From positions 4,624,743 to 4,688,742 of the forward strand of contig OZ244581.1 of assembly GCA_965217935.1 (NCBI GenBank): 64,000 nucleotides of DNA. The letters are read 5' to 3'. The stretch comes from JBBROS01 sp965217935 (GTDB lineage Bacteria > Pseudomonadota > Alphaproteobacteria > Acetobacterales > Acetobacteraceae). How positions within the stretch are numbered: position 1 is the stretch's first letter; the number at the start of each line of letters is the position of its first letter. The position numbers were made by a program, and so were the translations under genes. Under the pieces are notes generated by a model. It saw nothing but the letters and a program-made list of their open reading frames with translations, made no database searches and was not told where the DNA came from. Below are positions 48,191 to 55,990 of the stretch, in pieces.

Positions 48191-48634
48191 TTGGCCTTGT
48201 CGTAAGCTCTCTGCCAAAAGTGCCAATCTGAAAAGCCTGTAATTTCAATGTTTCACACTGCTTATTACGTGGCAATGCATTGATGAAACTGAAAACTCAG
48301 CTTTCAGTTTCGGTATGCGACTGTTCTTGATGGTGGAGGCCCTGCGCACTCATTTGCGTGAGGGAAACCCGGTTGATTGCCTCCGGACAGCACCGAGCAG
48401 CCAACGTGAAGTGCCCTCGTCTTGTGGAACGCCTTTATGGAACGTCTAACCCTTTGATACGGCTCAATCCAATTTCCTGTTCCAAAATCGACCGGTTGCG
48501 GATCAACATGGCCGAAATGAAAAGCTGGGTATTTAAACATATCAATGTGTTGCCATATTGCGTGAAGCGCACGCGATTGAAATAACGTGCTTTCCAGATC
48601 GGCACTTTTGGCAGCTAGGTTACGACAAGGCCAA
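48191..48634. mobile_element. MITE-like element with 45-bp imperfect terminal inverted repeats
   Basis: Left arm 48191-48235, right arm 48590-48634. The outer 15 bases (TTGGCCTTGTCGTAA) and the inner CTGCCAAAAGTGCC match exactly; about six mismatches remain. The 355-base core is AT-richer and codes nothing obvious. Flanks GCCGACCTAT (48181-48190) and GCCGGCCTGG (48635-48644) look like a degenerate target duplication. Each arm supplies LALS-stop to an ORF that reads into it: 47966-48205 (+) and 48620-48877 (-). No transposase is inside. Confidence 0.55.
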
Positions 48635-48877
48635 GCCGGCCTGGACCGTGGATTTAGCGACACGCGCCAGGGTCGCGATATGCTGGATCGACGGATCAAG
48701 CCGGCCATCCGCCCCAATCATATCGAGCAGCACGCCAGCCGCGGCCGCAGCACCTAACGTTAGCCCGCCGGGTCGCCGGTGCAGTTTTATGCGAGCACGC
48801 CAGACGGCGCGTTGCTCGCGATCTAGCGGGATACGTGGGCCGGGTCCGAATATCGAGTCGTGGTGGTATGAGCGCAT
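48620..48877 (-). pseudogene. Truncated replication-initiator-like HTH protein
   Basis: 86 residues remain of a protein starting MRSYHHDSIFGPGPRIPLDREQRAVW. The motif FGPGPRIPLDRxxRAxxRAR, followed by a winged-helix IQHIATLARVAKSTVQAG, is typical of plasmid replication/helix-turn-helix proteins in Acetobacteraceae, which continue with a recognition helix. Here the sequence stops four codons into the inverted-repeat element. The intact gene would be about three times longer. An upstream in-frame ATG at 48928 is possible but adds residues not seen in the family. Confidence 0.5.
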
Positions 48878-48928
48878 TGGGAACTCCCGACGAGGGCCGT
48901 TCCCGGGTGGTTCAGGGCCAGGCGACAA

Positions 48929-49368
48929 AGCGCAATTCCCCAGGCCTCAAATCAGGGCTTATCAGCGAGCGGCAGGTGCTAAATGATGGGGTTCTTCAGG
49001 CTCCGTCATTTAGCCCCTTGGGGCGCTTCTGTCGGTCGTTCCCTTTCCCGGGAGCGGCCGTCGTCGTTTATGGCGGCATTGATGCCTCCGCGCCGCAGGA
49101 TTGCGGCAGCGACACGCTAGCCGCCTCACCGATGCTATGTAAATGGTTGATGGCCCGTATTTCTTTGACATGAACGCTGTGCATTTTGCAAAGACCTGGC
49201 CGGCTGCGAAGCATCCCGCCTGTTATTCCAGAATAATCGCGCGTGCATTCCGCACATGACGAAGATTCGCCTAAAGAAACTGCCTGAAATGTAGACTTCG
49301 TCAGCCCGTTTCTATGGCCGGAATAGTGCCCCTATAGGCTAACGCTGCGGCTCGTGCCGCCTGCCCTC
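48929..49368. other. Intergenic region, candidate origin/control region
   Basis: 440 bases with no gene. An 11-bp hairpin joins CTAAATGATGG (48979-48989) to CCGTCATTTAG (49003-49013) with one G-T pair, and GCCCC-TTG-GGGC follows at about 49013. The position upstream of the Rep-like fragment fits an operator or replication-control site. No iterons are obvious by eye. 49140-49360 is AT-richer. Confidence 0.35.
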
Positions 49369-49854
49369 CTACAATCCGAGTAGTCGACGCCAGGCCGGGC
49401 GGCGAAGCTCTGTCAGCAATGCTTGCCGCTCCCGCTCAAGTTCGTGCCGGGTGGCGATCAGCTCGGTCTCGACCACGGATGTCCGGGCGGTCGCTGCTGC
49501 CCGTTCCGCCTCCGCTTTTTCGGCCCGTCCACGGTCAACCAGGCGGTTAGCAAGCGCCTCGTCCAAGGCTGACCGGGTTCGGTCCAGGTCCGTCCGCAGG
49601 TCGGCCAGGGTTGTTACCAGGACATCCAGGGACGATCCGCTTTCGGCCGCCTGGTCGTCCATGGTCGCGTCCAAGGTCGGCAGATCGGCCAGGTCGCGGG
49701 CATCGAGCCGGACGATGCCGTCGTTGCCTTTCACCGCGCGCAACTTGTCTCGCCGGACGCGCTGCCGCAGCGCCTCGCGGGTGTGCCCGGTTCGGCTCGC
49801 CGCTTCTGTCAGCGTCGGCCAAAGGTCGCTAACCTGTCCCGGGCGGTCATCCAT
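49369..49854 (-). CDS. KfrA-like DNA-binding coiled-coil protein
   Basis: 161 residues from ATG 49854. The N-terminal helix-turn-helix (LWPTLTEAASRTGHTREALRQRVRRDKLRAVKGNDGIVRLDARDL) is followed by a long Ala/Glu/Arg coiled coil (about 75-150). Plasmid KfrA proteins and their relatives have this layout and bind operators on plasmid backbones, sometimes acting as nucleoid-like scaffolds. It is divergent from the resolvase gene across a 131-base region with an operator-like inverted repeat. Role inferred from architecture. Confidence 0.65.
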   Translation of the reverse strand: MDDRPGQVSDLWPTLTEAASRTGHTREALRQRVRRDKLRAVKGNDGIVRLDARDLADLPTLDATMDDQAAESGSSLDVLVTTLADLRTDLDRTRSALDEALANRLVDRGRAEKAEAERAAATARTSVVETELIATRHELERERQALLTELRRPAWRRLLGL

Positions 49855-49902
49855 GAACAAGCGTGAACATGAATGGAGGCAAAACGCAAATCGTGGCAAA
49901 CG

Positions 49903-49928
49903 TGTAAACGCCCAAATGGTCGTTTACA
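49903..49928. promoter_or_regulatory. Operator-like inverted repeat between KfrA-like and resolvase genes
   Basis: TGTAAACG (49903-49910), a 10-base spacer, then CGTTTACA (49921-49928), perfectly inverted. Another half-site GTTTACA is near 49962. It is placed to control both divergent genes; a resolvase res site I is an alternative. Confidence 0.5.
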
Positions 49929-49985
49929 TTCATCGCCGCCGATGTGATATTCAGTTGCGGGTTTACAGGTTAACGAGAGAGCGCA

Positions 49986-50660
49986 ATGGCAGTTTTCGGG
50001 TATGTGCGGGTTTCGACGGTTCAACAGGCGTCCGAAGGGGAAAGCCTGGAAGTCCAGCAGCGCCAGATTGCCGGGTATGCCCTCATGCGGGGTCTTGCGG
50101 TCGACCAGGTGTTCGTTGAGCGGGCAGTGTCCGGTTCGGTGCCACTAGGCGAGCGGCCGCAAGGGGCCGCGCTGTTGGCGCAAGCCCAGCCAGGCGATGC
50201 GATTATCACTCCGAAACTGGATCGGATGTTCCGTTCCGCCTTGGATGCCCTGGCCGTCCTCGGTCGCCTTCGTGACCGCGGCACCGCGCTCCACATGGTT
50301 GATCTTGGCGGGGACGTGGCGACTAACGGGATCTCAAAGCTAGTTTTTACCATCCTGTCTGCCGTGGCCGAGGCGGAACGGGACCGAACCCGCGAGCGGA
50401 TCGCGGAGGTCAAACGCGACCAACGGGAGCGAGGGCGCTACTTGGGCGGCACTCCGCCGTTCGGCTGGTGTGTCGGGGAAAACGGCCAACTCCTGCCTAT
50501 GCCCGAGCAACAGGCTGCATTGCAGCAGATGCGAACACTGCGGGCACAGGGAATGAGCTTACGGCGTATATCGGATCACATGGAGGCTGCCGGGTTCACC
50601 CTCTCTCATGTGGGCGTGAAGAAGGTTCTACGGGCGGAACCGACGCGGGAAGCGGTATGA
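49986..50660 (+). CDS. Serine recombinase (resolvase family)
   Basis: 224 residues. N-terminal catalytic domain: FGYVRVSTVQQASEG with Ser10, LDRMFRSALDALAVLGRL, and the ISAVAEAERDRTRERI-like E-helix (LSAVAEAERDRTRERIAEVKRDQR). The C-terminal HTH (LRAQGMSLRRISDHMEAAGFTLSHVGVKKVL) is short. The size fits a small resolvase/invertase, not a large integrase. It would resolve multimers or drive site-specific recombination of this element. Divergent from the KfrA-like gene. Confidence 0.87.
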   Translation: MAVFGYVRVSTVQQASEGESLEVQQRQIAGYALMRGLAVDQVFVERAVSGSVPLGERPQGAALLAQAQPGDAIITPKLDRMFRSALDALAVLGRLRDRGTALHMVDLGGDVATNGISKLVFTILSAVAEAERDRTRERIAEVKRDQRERGRYLGGTPPFGWCVGENGQLLPMPEQQAALQQMRTLRAQGMSLRRISDHMEAAGFTLSHVGVKKVLRAEPTREAV

Positions 50661-50673
50661 TGGGTGATGCACC

Positions 50674-50919
50674 ATGAGCGACCAATCCTTTGATCTTCGC
50701 GAGCAGATTGTTCGCATTGACCGCAACCAAGCCGAAACCGAGAAGCTGATCGCCGAGGCGCGCAAATTCTCGGCCGAACAGAACAAGCTGGCCGCAGAGG
50801 CGGCTAACCTGCGCATCGCCCGGTTCATCACGCCCACTGCGGCCATCATCGCCGCGATCGGCGCCGTAACCGCGGCCCTGCCGGTCCTCGCCCGGGTGTT
50901 CGGGCACGCCGCCCCATGA
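50674..50919 (+). CDS. Small membrane protein with N-terminal coiled coil
   Basis: 81 residues. A charged helical segment (DLREQIVRIDRNQAETEKLIAEARKFSAEQNKLAAEAANLRIAR) leads into one membrane helix (ITPTAAIIAAIGAVTAALPVLA). 13 bases after the resolvase. Its end overlaps the next gene. Similar small proteins accompany plasmid and prophage modules in Rhodospirillales, but no function is known. Confidence 0.6.
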   Translation: MSDQSFDLREQIVRIDRNQAETEKLIAEARKFSAEQNKLAAEAANLRIARFITPTAAIIAAIGAVTAALPVLARVFGHAAP

Positions 50920-51206
50920 CTGAGGATCGGCCGCGGCGCATCCCTGTGTTCAACATCGCCGCTGTAGGCCGCGCCGCATTTTGGGAGAGGCCCCGGAGTC
51001 TCGCGATCCTGCTAGCAGCCGTTGCTGTCCTGACCGCGCCCGTTGCTTTCACTTTCGGCAAAGCCGTGCGGGAGGCGCAATCTCCGGTCGTCATCGTGCT
51101 GCAAACGCCGCCGGGTTGGACCGCGCAGCCGGGGCCGGAGCAGCCCGCCGCCGGCAAGCAATCGTCGCAGGCTGAAATTACGCTACGGGAGGATGAAGAC
51201 GGCTAA
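50916..51206 (+). CDS. Small single-pass membrane protein
   Basis: 96 residues with one membrane helix (RSLAILLAAVAVLTAPVAFTFGKA, about 27-50) and a hydrophilic tail with PPGWTAQPGPEQPAAGKQ. ATG 50916 overlaps the end of the previous gene (ATGA). The last 24 bases overlap, in antisense, the small membrane protein gene at 51183-51332. Confidence 0.6.
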   Translation: MTEDRPRRIPVFNIAAVGRAAFWERPRSLAILLAAVAVLTAPVAFTFGKAVREAQSPVVIVLQTPPGWTAQPGPEQPAAGKQSSQAEITLREDEDG

Positions 51207-51332
51207 CCAGGTGACGGCCGCCGTGAACCACCAGACCGCAACTATTAGCGGCACCTCCCATTTCCGAATTAGCATTTCGGTCTCGGGCCGCCGGCCCAGC
51301 GGGGCGGGTGGCTTGGGCTGACGGCCGGTCAC
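51183..51332 (-). CDS. Small membrane protein (49 aa), last gene of the small-gene operon
   Basis: A very short ORF from GTG 51332, which overlaps the upstream gene's TGA as GTGA. The product begins MTGRQPKPPAPLGRRPET and has one membrane helix (VPLIVAVWWFTAAVTWLAVFI) ending the protein. The coupling and the membrane helix are what support it. No family. Confidence 0.5.
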   Translation of the reverse strand: MTGRQPKPPAPLGRRPETEMLIRKWEVPLIVAVWWFTAAVTWLAVFILP

Positions 51333-51793
51333 GCATCCGCCCGGCCGCCGGGGTGCAGCACCAGCGCCGGCAGCTCCGGCTGGCCCGGCCCATCGACACC
51401 TATTGGGTCAACGAAGTTGACGATCAGGTCGGGCGGCTTGAGCGGCACGCCATCGAGGCCGGTCAGCTCGTGCCGACTGGTCTGCCGCCACTCACTGCCG
51501 CCAAAACTGGACAAGTAAAAATCTTGGCTTTGAAAGTGTCCCCGTAATGCCCGTTGTATCAACTTGCCAGTAATCCGGTTTACAACGGTGGCTTTCCCAT
51601 TTTGTAGTTCATCTGCAAAGTGCAAATGCAGCTTGCTGTTTGAAATGCCGATCTCGCGGGCAATCGTTGCTGGTGGAGCGCCAGCCGCTCGCAGCAGGAC
51701 GACAAGGCGCTTTTGCTGCTCGGTTGGGGTAAACCGCTTGCGGCCCTGTCCCCGGTCGGACGGCGGGCGCGGGCCTGGTCCGGCGGCGCTCAT
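51329..51793 (-). CDS. Small terminase-like / HTH DNA-binding protein
   Basis: 154 residues. An N-terminal HTH (RFTPTEQQKRLVVLLRAAGAPPATIAREIGISNSKLHLHFADEL) resembles phage small-terminase and resolvase-type HTH proteins. The next part (HFQSQDFYLSSFGGSEWRQTSRHELTGLDGVPLKPPDLIVNFVDP) parallels the C-terminal region of small terminase-like proteins (FYLKTRxGWRETxxHExTGxDGxP). No large terminase is near. Part of the overlapping operon; ATG 51793 sits inside the previous stop (ATGA). Confidence 0.55.
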   Translation of the reverse strand: MSAAGPGPRPPSDRGQGRKRFTPTEQQKRLVVLLRAAGAPPATIAREIGISNSKLHLHFADELQNGKATVVNRITGKLIQRALRGHFQSQDFYLSSFGGSEWRQTSRHELTGLDGVPLKPPDLIVNFVDPIGVDGPGQPELPALVLHPGGRADA

Positions 51794-52608
51794 CCCGCGA
51801 CCTCAAGCGCCGCGTCGGGGTCGGAAGTCAGCGCCGCCCGGAACGCCTGCCAGGCCGGCACGCTCGACAGCATCCCGCGTGCATGGGCCGACAGCATGAG
51901 GTCGGCCCACGGGGCCTGCACCGTAGCGACGACTGCGGGCGGCACGGGGCGGGGCGCATCCATCGCGCGGGTCCGACCATATCCGCCAAGAGCCTCGCGC
52001 AACTCGGCTGCCTGCCGTTCGAGGGTCTGCAGGCGGGTTGCAAGCTCGGCGGCCTCCGCGTCCGCGACGCTGTGAATTGCAGCCCGGACGGCCGCCTGCG
52101 CCGCCTCGGCCTCGCTCGCCGCGGCTGAAGCTTCGGACGCGAGCAGCTCGGCCGCGGCGACAGCATCGGTCAGACCTTCCAGGGCAGCAGCACGAGCGCG
52201 GCGGCCTTCGAGGAGGTCGGGCGGCAGCCCAGGTGCGGGTGCCTCGCCCGCCCTGGCAATGCCGGCGTGGAACCGGGCAACCGCGGCATCCAGGCCGTCG
52301 AAAGGCACCAGCGCCGTGCGGGCGGCATTCACGGCGGATTGCCCCCGTGCCGCAGCAGCGGCGGCTTGCTCCGCGACGACCGCGGTCTCGGTTGCAGCCT
52401 GAATCGCCCGCCGGAGGGCTTCGCGGGGCGGAACGTCGATTTGATTTTCGGACGTTTTCACCGGGGCCAATAAGCTCGTCCGTTTATCACCGGCAGCGGG
52501 TTCGGTTGCGACGCTCGCCGGCGTGGCCTTGGCGGACTGCGGGGCGGCCTCGCGGACCACAAGTCGCGGAACCCTCAGCCGGTCGTTAATGAGCCGGAAC
52601 GTGCTCAC
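51790..52608 (-). CDS. Ala-rich coiled-coil protein of the small-gene operon
   Basis: 272 residues from GTG 52608, which overlaps the previous stop as GTGA. Mostly helical with long Ala/Glu/Arg heptad stretches (about 70-215), for example LRRAIQAATETAVVAEQAAAAAARGQSAVNAAR and DAEAAELATRLQTLERQAAELREAL. The two ends are less regular. No known domain. Its size and coiled coil suggest a structural or DNA-organising partner of the neighbouring small proteins. Confidence 0.55.
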   Translation of the reverse strand: MSTFRLINDRLRVPRLVVREAAPQSAKATPASVATEPAAGDKRTSLLAPVKTSENQIDVPPREALRRAIQAATETAVVAEQAAAAAARGQSAVNAARTALVPFDGLDAAVARFHAGIARAGEAPAPGLPPDLLEGRRARAAALEGLTDAVAAAELLASEASAAASEAEAAQAAVRAAIHSVADAEAAELATRLQTLERQAAELREALGGYGRTRAMDAPRPVPPAVVATVQAPWADLMLSAHARGMLSSVPAWQAFRAALTSDPDAALEVAG

Positions 52609-52859
52609 GAGGCCGCATCCGGCTGGTTCCAACGCTGACGGTTGAGGCGGTTGACCTCGCGCAGGATCGCGGCGGTGTCGTCTGCCGTTTGGTCAGTGTC
52701 CATGCGGACCACCTGCACCCGGCCGTCAAGTTGAGGACGCATTTCATATTGCCCTGCCGGCAGGGTCGTGACCACGCTGCCCCCGGTGTTGGGGGGCAGC
52801 GCCAGTGGCAACGGGGCATCCCGAACGTTTCGGATACAGACGGTTTTTAAGCGGGTCAT
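52605..52859 (-). CDS. Small conserved protein of the operon (84 aa)
   Basis: 84 residues beginning MTRLKTVCIRNVRDAPLPLALPP. The core GGSVVTTLPAGQYEMRPQLDGRVQVVRMDT resembles EAVIAPLPAGRVYRLAATESGHTVLVAG in the 71-residue protein at 53092-53307, so the two are probably paralogues. No known domain. ATG 52859 overlaps the next upstream stop as ATGA. Confidence 0.55.
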   Translation of the reverse strand: MTRLKTVCIRNVRDAPLPLALPPNTGGSVVTTLPAGQYEMRPQLDGRVQVVRMDTDQTADDTAAILREVNRLNRQRWNQPDAAS

Positions 52860-53095
52860 CGTTTGCCTTTCGTGGGGTTGGCAGTCACCCAACGGGGGAT
52901 TACGGGGCCGGCGAAGGATGATGTGTGCCAAAAGCCGCACGCGCTGCATTGATAGATGCTGCCACGGCCGCGCCGGACGGCAGCCCGGGCCGCCTCAAGC
53001 CTGCTCGCCCGCAGCTTGCCGGTGCAGCCGGGGTGGTATGCGGGCTGCATGGGCGTGGCGGCAAGTTCAGGGGCGGACAAGTAAGCCGCGCTCAT
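52856..53095 (-). CDS. Small Zn-ribbon-like protein (79 aa)
   Basis: 79 residues. One cysteine is in HPGCTGKL (Cys24) and a second pair is CSACGFWHTS. These could hold a zinc ion, giving a small treble-clef or ribbon. Both start and stop overlap neighbours by four bases (ATGA). Similar Cys/His proteins occur in plasmid and prophage operons of Acetobacteraceae. Confidence 0.5.
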   Translation of the reverse strand: MSAAYLSAPELAATPMQPAYHPGCTGKLRASRLEAARAAVRRGRGSIYQCSACGFWHTSSFAGPVIPRWVTANPTKGKR

Positions 53096-53307
53096 CGCGT
53101 CAGCCGTGCCGTGGCGAGGCGGCGAAGGACGGCAAGCGGTGCCGCGCTGTCCCTCGTCGGAACCCCGGCGACCAGCACCGTATGGCCGCTCTCCGTGGCT
53201 GCCAACCTATAGACCCGCCCGGCTGGCAGCGGGGCGATGACGGCCTCGCCGGGGCGCAGCTCGGGCAGCGCCGGGCGCCGGGCGGCAGATCGGGAAGTGG
53301 TCGTCAT
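53092..53307 (-). CDS. Small protein of the operon (71 aa)
   Basis: 71 residues, mainly beta-rich in the middle (ELRPGEAVIAPLPAGRVYRLAATESGHTVLVAG) with basic ends. It looks like a paralogue of the 84-residue protein two genes on. No domain. It is separated by 166 bases from the first gene of the set. Confidence 0.5.
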   Translation of the reverse strand: MTTTSRSAARRPALPELRPGEAVIAPLPAGRVYRLAATESGHTVLVAGVPTRDSAAPLAVLRRLATARLTR

Positions 53308-53473
53308 CGTTGATCCTCCATTAGTGTTGCGGAAGGGCTGGCCGGCATCATTGCGGCACCCAGGCGGCGACCGGGGACACCGCCGCCGTAATCCGGCTTT
53401 CGTCGCCGCAAACGGGCGGCCACGAACTCGGCTGGGCGGACGCGCACGGGAGGGGTTACGAGATGGGCCGCGG

Positions 53474-53827
53474 TCAAGCGGCAGGCCCGGCGGCGGCGGT
53501 CATGGTGCGGGGGCTGGGCTTCGCCCCGAGCCTGCCCAGCGCGTCGACAAGGCTGTGCGACAGGCCGGCATACTCGGCGCGATCGCTGGGGCCGTCCGCG
53601 CCGGAGACTATGCGGGCGTCAATCTCGGCCAGGTGCACGGCCAGTTGCGCCGCCCGGCCGATCAGTGCCGCTTCGACTGGCGACGGGGCACCGCCGACGT
53701 GCTCGACCAAATCGCGGCGCACGTCCCGAGCCAGACGGGCTTGCCAGGTGCGTCCGTCGTAACCTCGGCTCCGCCTTCGCCTTGTTTTGGTGTTTAGTGC
53801 AGCCATAGCCAGACGCTTCTGCGCCAT
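53474..53827 (-). CDS. Conserved hypothetical protein (117 aa), first of the small-gene set
   Basis: 117 residues (ATG 53827; ATG 53806, MAALNTK, is equally possible). The core WQARLARDVRRDLVEHVGGAPSPVEAALIGRAAQLAVHLAEIDAR occurs in many prophage- and plasmid-borne proteins of Rhodospirillales, function unknown. AT-rich sequence upstream (53828-53880) probably holds the operon promoter. Confidence 0.55.
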   Translation of the reverse strand: MAQKRLAMAALNTKTRRRRSRGYDGRTWQARLARDVRRDLVEHVGGAPSPVEAALIGRAAQLAVHLAEIDARIVSGADGPSDRAEYAGLSHSLVDALGRLGAKPSPRTMTAAAGPAA

Positions 53828-54070
53828 TAATTAGTAGTGCAAGTTATGCTTACGTTATTCTGCTATAACCAAAATATTTGATGAAACTATATGTGTTCTA
53901 TTGTCGTCCATTGCGGTTCATTAACGTCCGTTGTAGGGTGTCAAACTTCAAACAACGCTCGTTGGCTAGAGGTTGGGGCGGATGGCCATTGGAATGTAAT
54001 CGTAGGACCGCAAAGGGTTGTGTCTGAATGCGCTGAATGCGGAATTCAACAAAGGAGGCGGGCGGTCAAT
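53828..54070. other. AT-rich region between the small-gene operon and the IS element
   Basis: Clear drop in GC from 53828 to 53960, with TAATTAGTAGTG and ATAACCAAAATATTTGATG. CGTCCATTG (about 53907) and CGTCCGTTG (about 53927) are near-identical 9-mers 20 bases apart, possibly arm-type recombinase sites. No gene. Confidence 0.35.
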
Positions 54071-55878
54071 TGTCCGCCAATCGTTGGGACACTGGTGGCG
54101 AATTCGGGAGCCTGGCGAGGCTGGCGGCGTTGGGTGGTTTTGAGCCTGGAGTGTGGCCATGTCGCTTCGCCCGCAGCAGCCGATCCCGTCCGTGCCCGAG
54201 GACACCGCCCGCATTGCCCGCGCGGCGTTCGGGACCCGCAATCCCTACCTGATCCTGCGCGACCGGCTCGGTGCCCTGTTCACGGACGCCGACTTCGCCG
54301 ACCTCTTTCCCAAGCGCGGCCAGCCGGCCTACGCGCCGTGGCGGCTTGCGCTGGTCACGCTCATGCAGTTCCGCGAGGGGCTGAGCGACCGGCAGGCGGC
54401 AGAAGCCGTCCGAGGCCGGATCGACTGGAAGTACCTGCTCGCGCTCGACCTCGCCGATCCAGGCTTTGACCGCAGCGTGCTGTGCGAGTTCCGCGGCAGG
54501 CTGCTGGACAACAAAGTGGTGGACCGGCTGCTTGCGCGGGTGGTGGACGCGGCGCGCGAGGACGGGCTGCTCAAGGCGCGCGGGCGGCAACGCACCGACA
54601 GCACGCACGTGCTCGCCGCCGTCCGCAGCCTCAACCGCTTGGAACTCGTGGCCGAGACGCTGCGTGCGGCGCTGAACGACATCGCCGCCATCGCGCCGGA
54701 GTGGCTGCGCGCGTTCGCGCCGGCCGATTGGCACCAGCGCTACGACAAGCGGATCGAGGAGCGGCGGATACCCGAGACCGGCCCCAAGCGCGACGCCTAC
54801 GCAGCAACGGTCGGCGCCGACGGCTTCCGGCTCCTTGACGCGCTGGCCAGGTCGGACGCGCCCCCGGACGCCGCGACGTTGCCGGCCATCGGAACGCTGC
54901 GCCGCGTGTGGACACGGCACTTCGAGCGGGCCGAGGGCGGGCAGGATGGGGGTGGGCAGGACGGCGGCGCCCGGCTGCGGCCGGTGCAGGGCCGTGGTCC
55001 CGGCGACCGGCTGGATTCGCCCTACGATACCGAGGCCCGGTTCCGCACCAAGGCCAGCACGACCTGGACCGGCTACATGGTCCACTTCACCGAAACCTGC
55101 GACCCAGGGGCGCCGCGCCTGGTGATCCATGCCGACACCACGCCGGCCAACGTCCATGATGCGCTCCGCACGGCGCCGATCCATGCGGCCCTTGCTGCCA
55201 GGAACCTGGCGCCGTCCGAGCACCTGGTGGACTCGGCCTATGTCAGCGCGGACCACCTTATCACCGCCCGCGAGCAGCACGGCATAGATTTGGTCGGCCC
55301 CAGCCGGCCGAACCTGAGTTGGCAAAGCCACGTCGAGGGAGCGTTCAGCGCGGCCGACTTCACGGTGGACTGGGACCAGCAGAAGGTGCGCTGCCCCGAG
55401 GACAAGGAAAGCGCCGGCTGGTATAGGGACGTGAAGCGCCCGGGACAGCGCGCCATGGTCCGCGCCCAGTTCAGGGCTGCCGATTGCAGGGGATGCGCGT
55501 CCCGCAGCCGCTGCACGCGGACGCAGACGCCCAACCAAGGCCGGGTGGTCGCGGTCCTGCCCCGGCAGGAACACGATGCACTGGCTGCGGCCAGGGCGCG
55601 GCAGGGCACGGCAGAGGGCCGGCGCCTCTACGCGCAGCGCCAGGGGATAGAAAGCACCCTGTCGCAAGCCGTGCGCGCCTTCGGCTTGCGCCGGACGCGC
55701 TACCGCGGTCTGGCCAGAACGACCTTGCAGCACCTGGCCACTGCCGCGGCCATCGACCTGGATCGCATCGCCGCCTGGTTCGGAGGCCGGCCCATCGCGC
55801 CCACACGCACATCGCGCTTTGCCGCCCTCGCCGCATAGCCGAGGAATTCGCCACCAGTGTCCGTTGGTTTGCCGGACA
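54071..55878 (+). mobile_element. Complete IS1182-family insertion sequence
   Basis: 1808 bases bounded by 35-bp imperfect inverted repeats, 54071-54105 (starts TGTCCGCCAA, ends GGACACTGGTGGCGAATTC) and 55844-55878. One intact transposase fills the space. No target-site duplication is obvious: 54066-54070 is TCAAT and 55879-55883 is GCCAA. The ends are preserved well enough for the element to be active. Confidence 0.85.
54159..55838 (+). CDS. IS1182-family transposase
   Basis: 559 residues from ATG 54159 (a GTG at 54153 is possible). DDE-type residues are seen in LARVVDAAREDGLLKARGRQRTDSTHVLAAVR (Asp near the start), VDSAYVSADHLI and QRQGIESTLSQAVRAFGLRRTRYRGL (final Glu). The N-terminal domain LFPKRGQPAYAPWRLALVTLMQFREGLSDRQAAEAVRGRIDWKYLLAL is diagnostic of the family, and a zinc-like CRGCASRSRC is present. 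Intact and full length. Between its own inverted repeats. Confidence 0.93.
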   Translation: MSLRPQQPIPSVPEDTARIARAAFGTRNPYLILRDRLGALFTDADFADLFPKRGQPAYAPWRLALVTLMQFREGLSDRQAAEAVRGRIDWKYLLALDLADPGFDRSVLCEFRGRLLDNKVVDRLLARVVDAAREDGLLKARGRQRTDSTHVLAAVRSLNRLELVAETLRAALNDIAAIAPEWLRAFAPADWHQRYDKRIEERRIPETGPKRDAYAATVGADGFRLLDALARSDAPPDAATLPAIGTLRRVWTRHFERAEGGQDGGGQDGGARLRPVQGRGPGDRLDSPYDTEARFRTKASTTWTGYMVHFTETCDPGAPRLVIHADTTPANVHDALRTAPIHAALAARNLAPSEHLVDSAYVSADHLITAREQHGIDLVGPSRPNLSWQSHVEGAFSAADFTVDWDQQKVRCPEDKESAGWYRDVKRPGQRAMVRAQFRAADCRGCASRSRCTRTQTPNQGRVVAVLPRQEHDALAAARARQGTAEGRRLYAQRQGIESTLSQAVRAFGLRRTRYRGLARTTLQHLATAAAIDLDRIAAWFGGRPIAPTRTSRFAALAA

Positions 55879-55990
55879 GCCAAGTGCGGCCCGGGGCGTC
55901 ACGGGATCGCATAGCTTCTGCTCCCAAATCGGGCCGCGTGTGAGAAAACGCAAACGTTCGGCAGGGAGTGCGTAGGATCGAAGCGGGTGT

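Noticed and set aside
54066..55883. 605-codon open frame on the minus strand across the whole IS1182 element
   Set aside because: It is the shadow of the transposase frame; no domain and the plus-strand product matches IS1182 motifs throughout.
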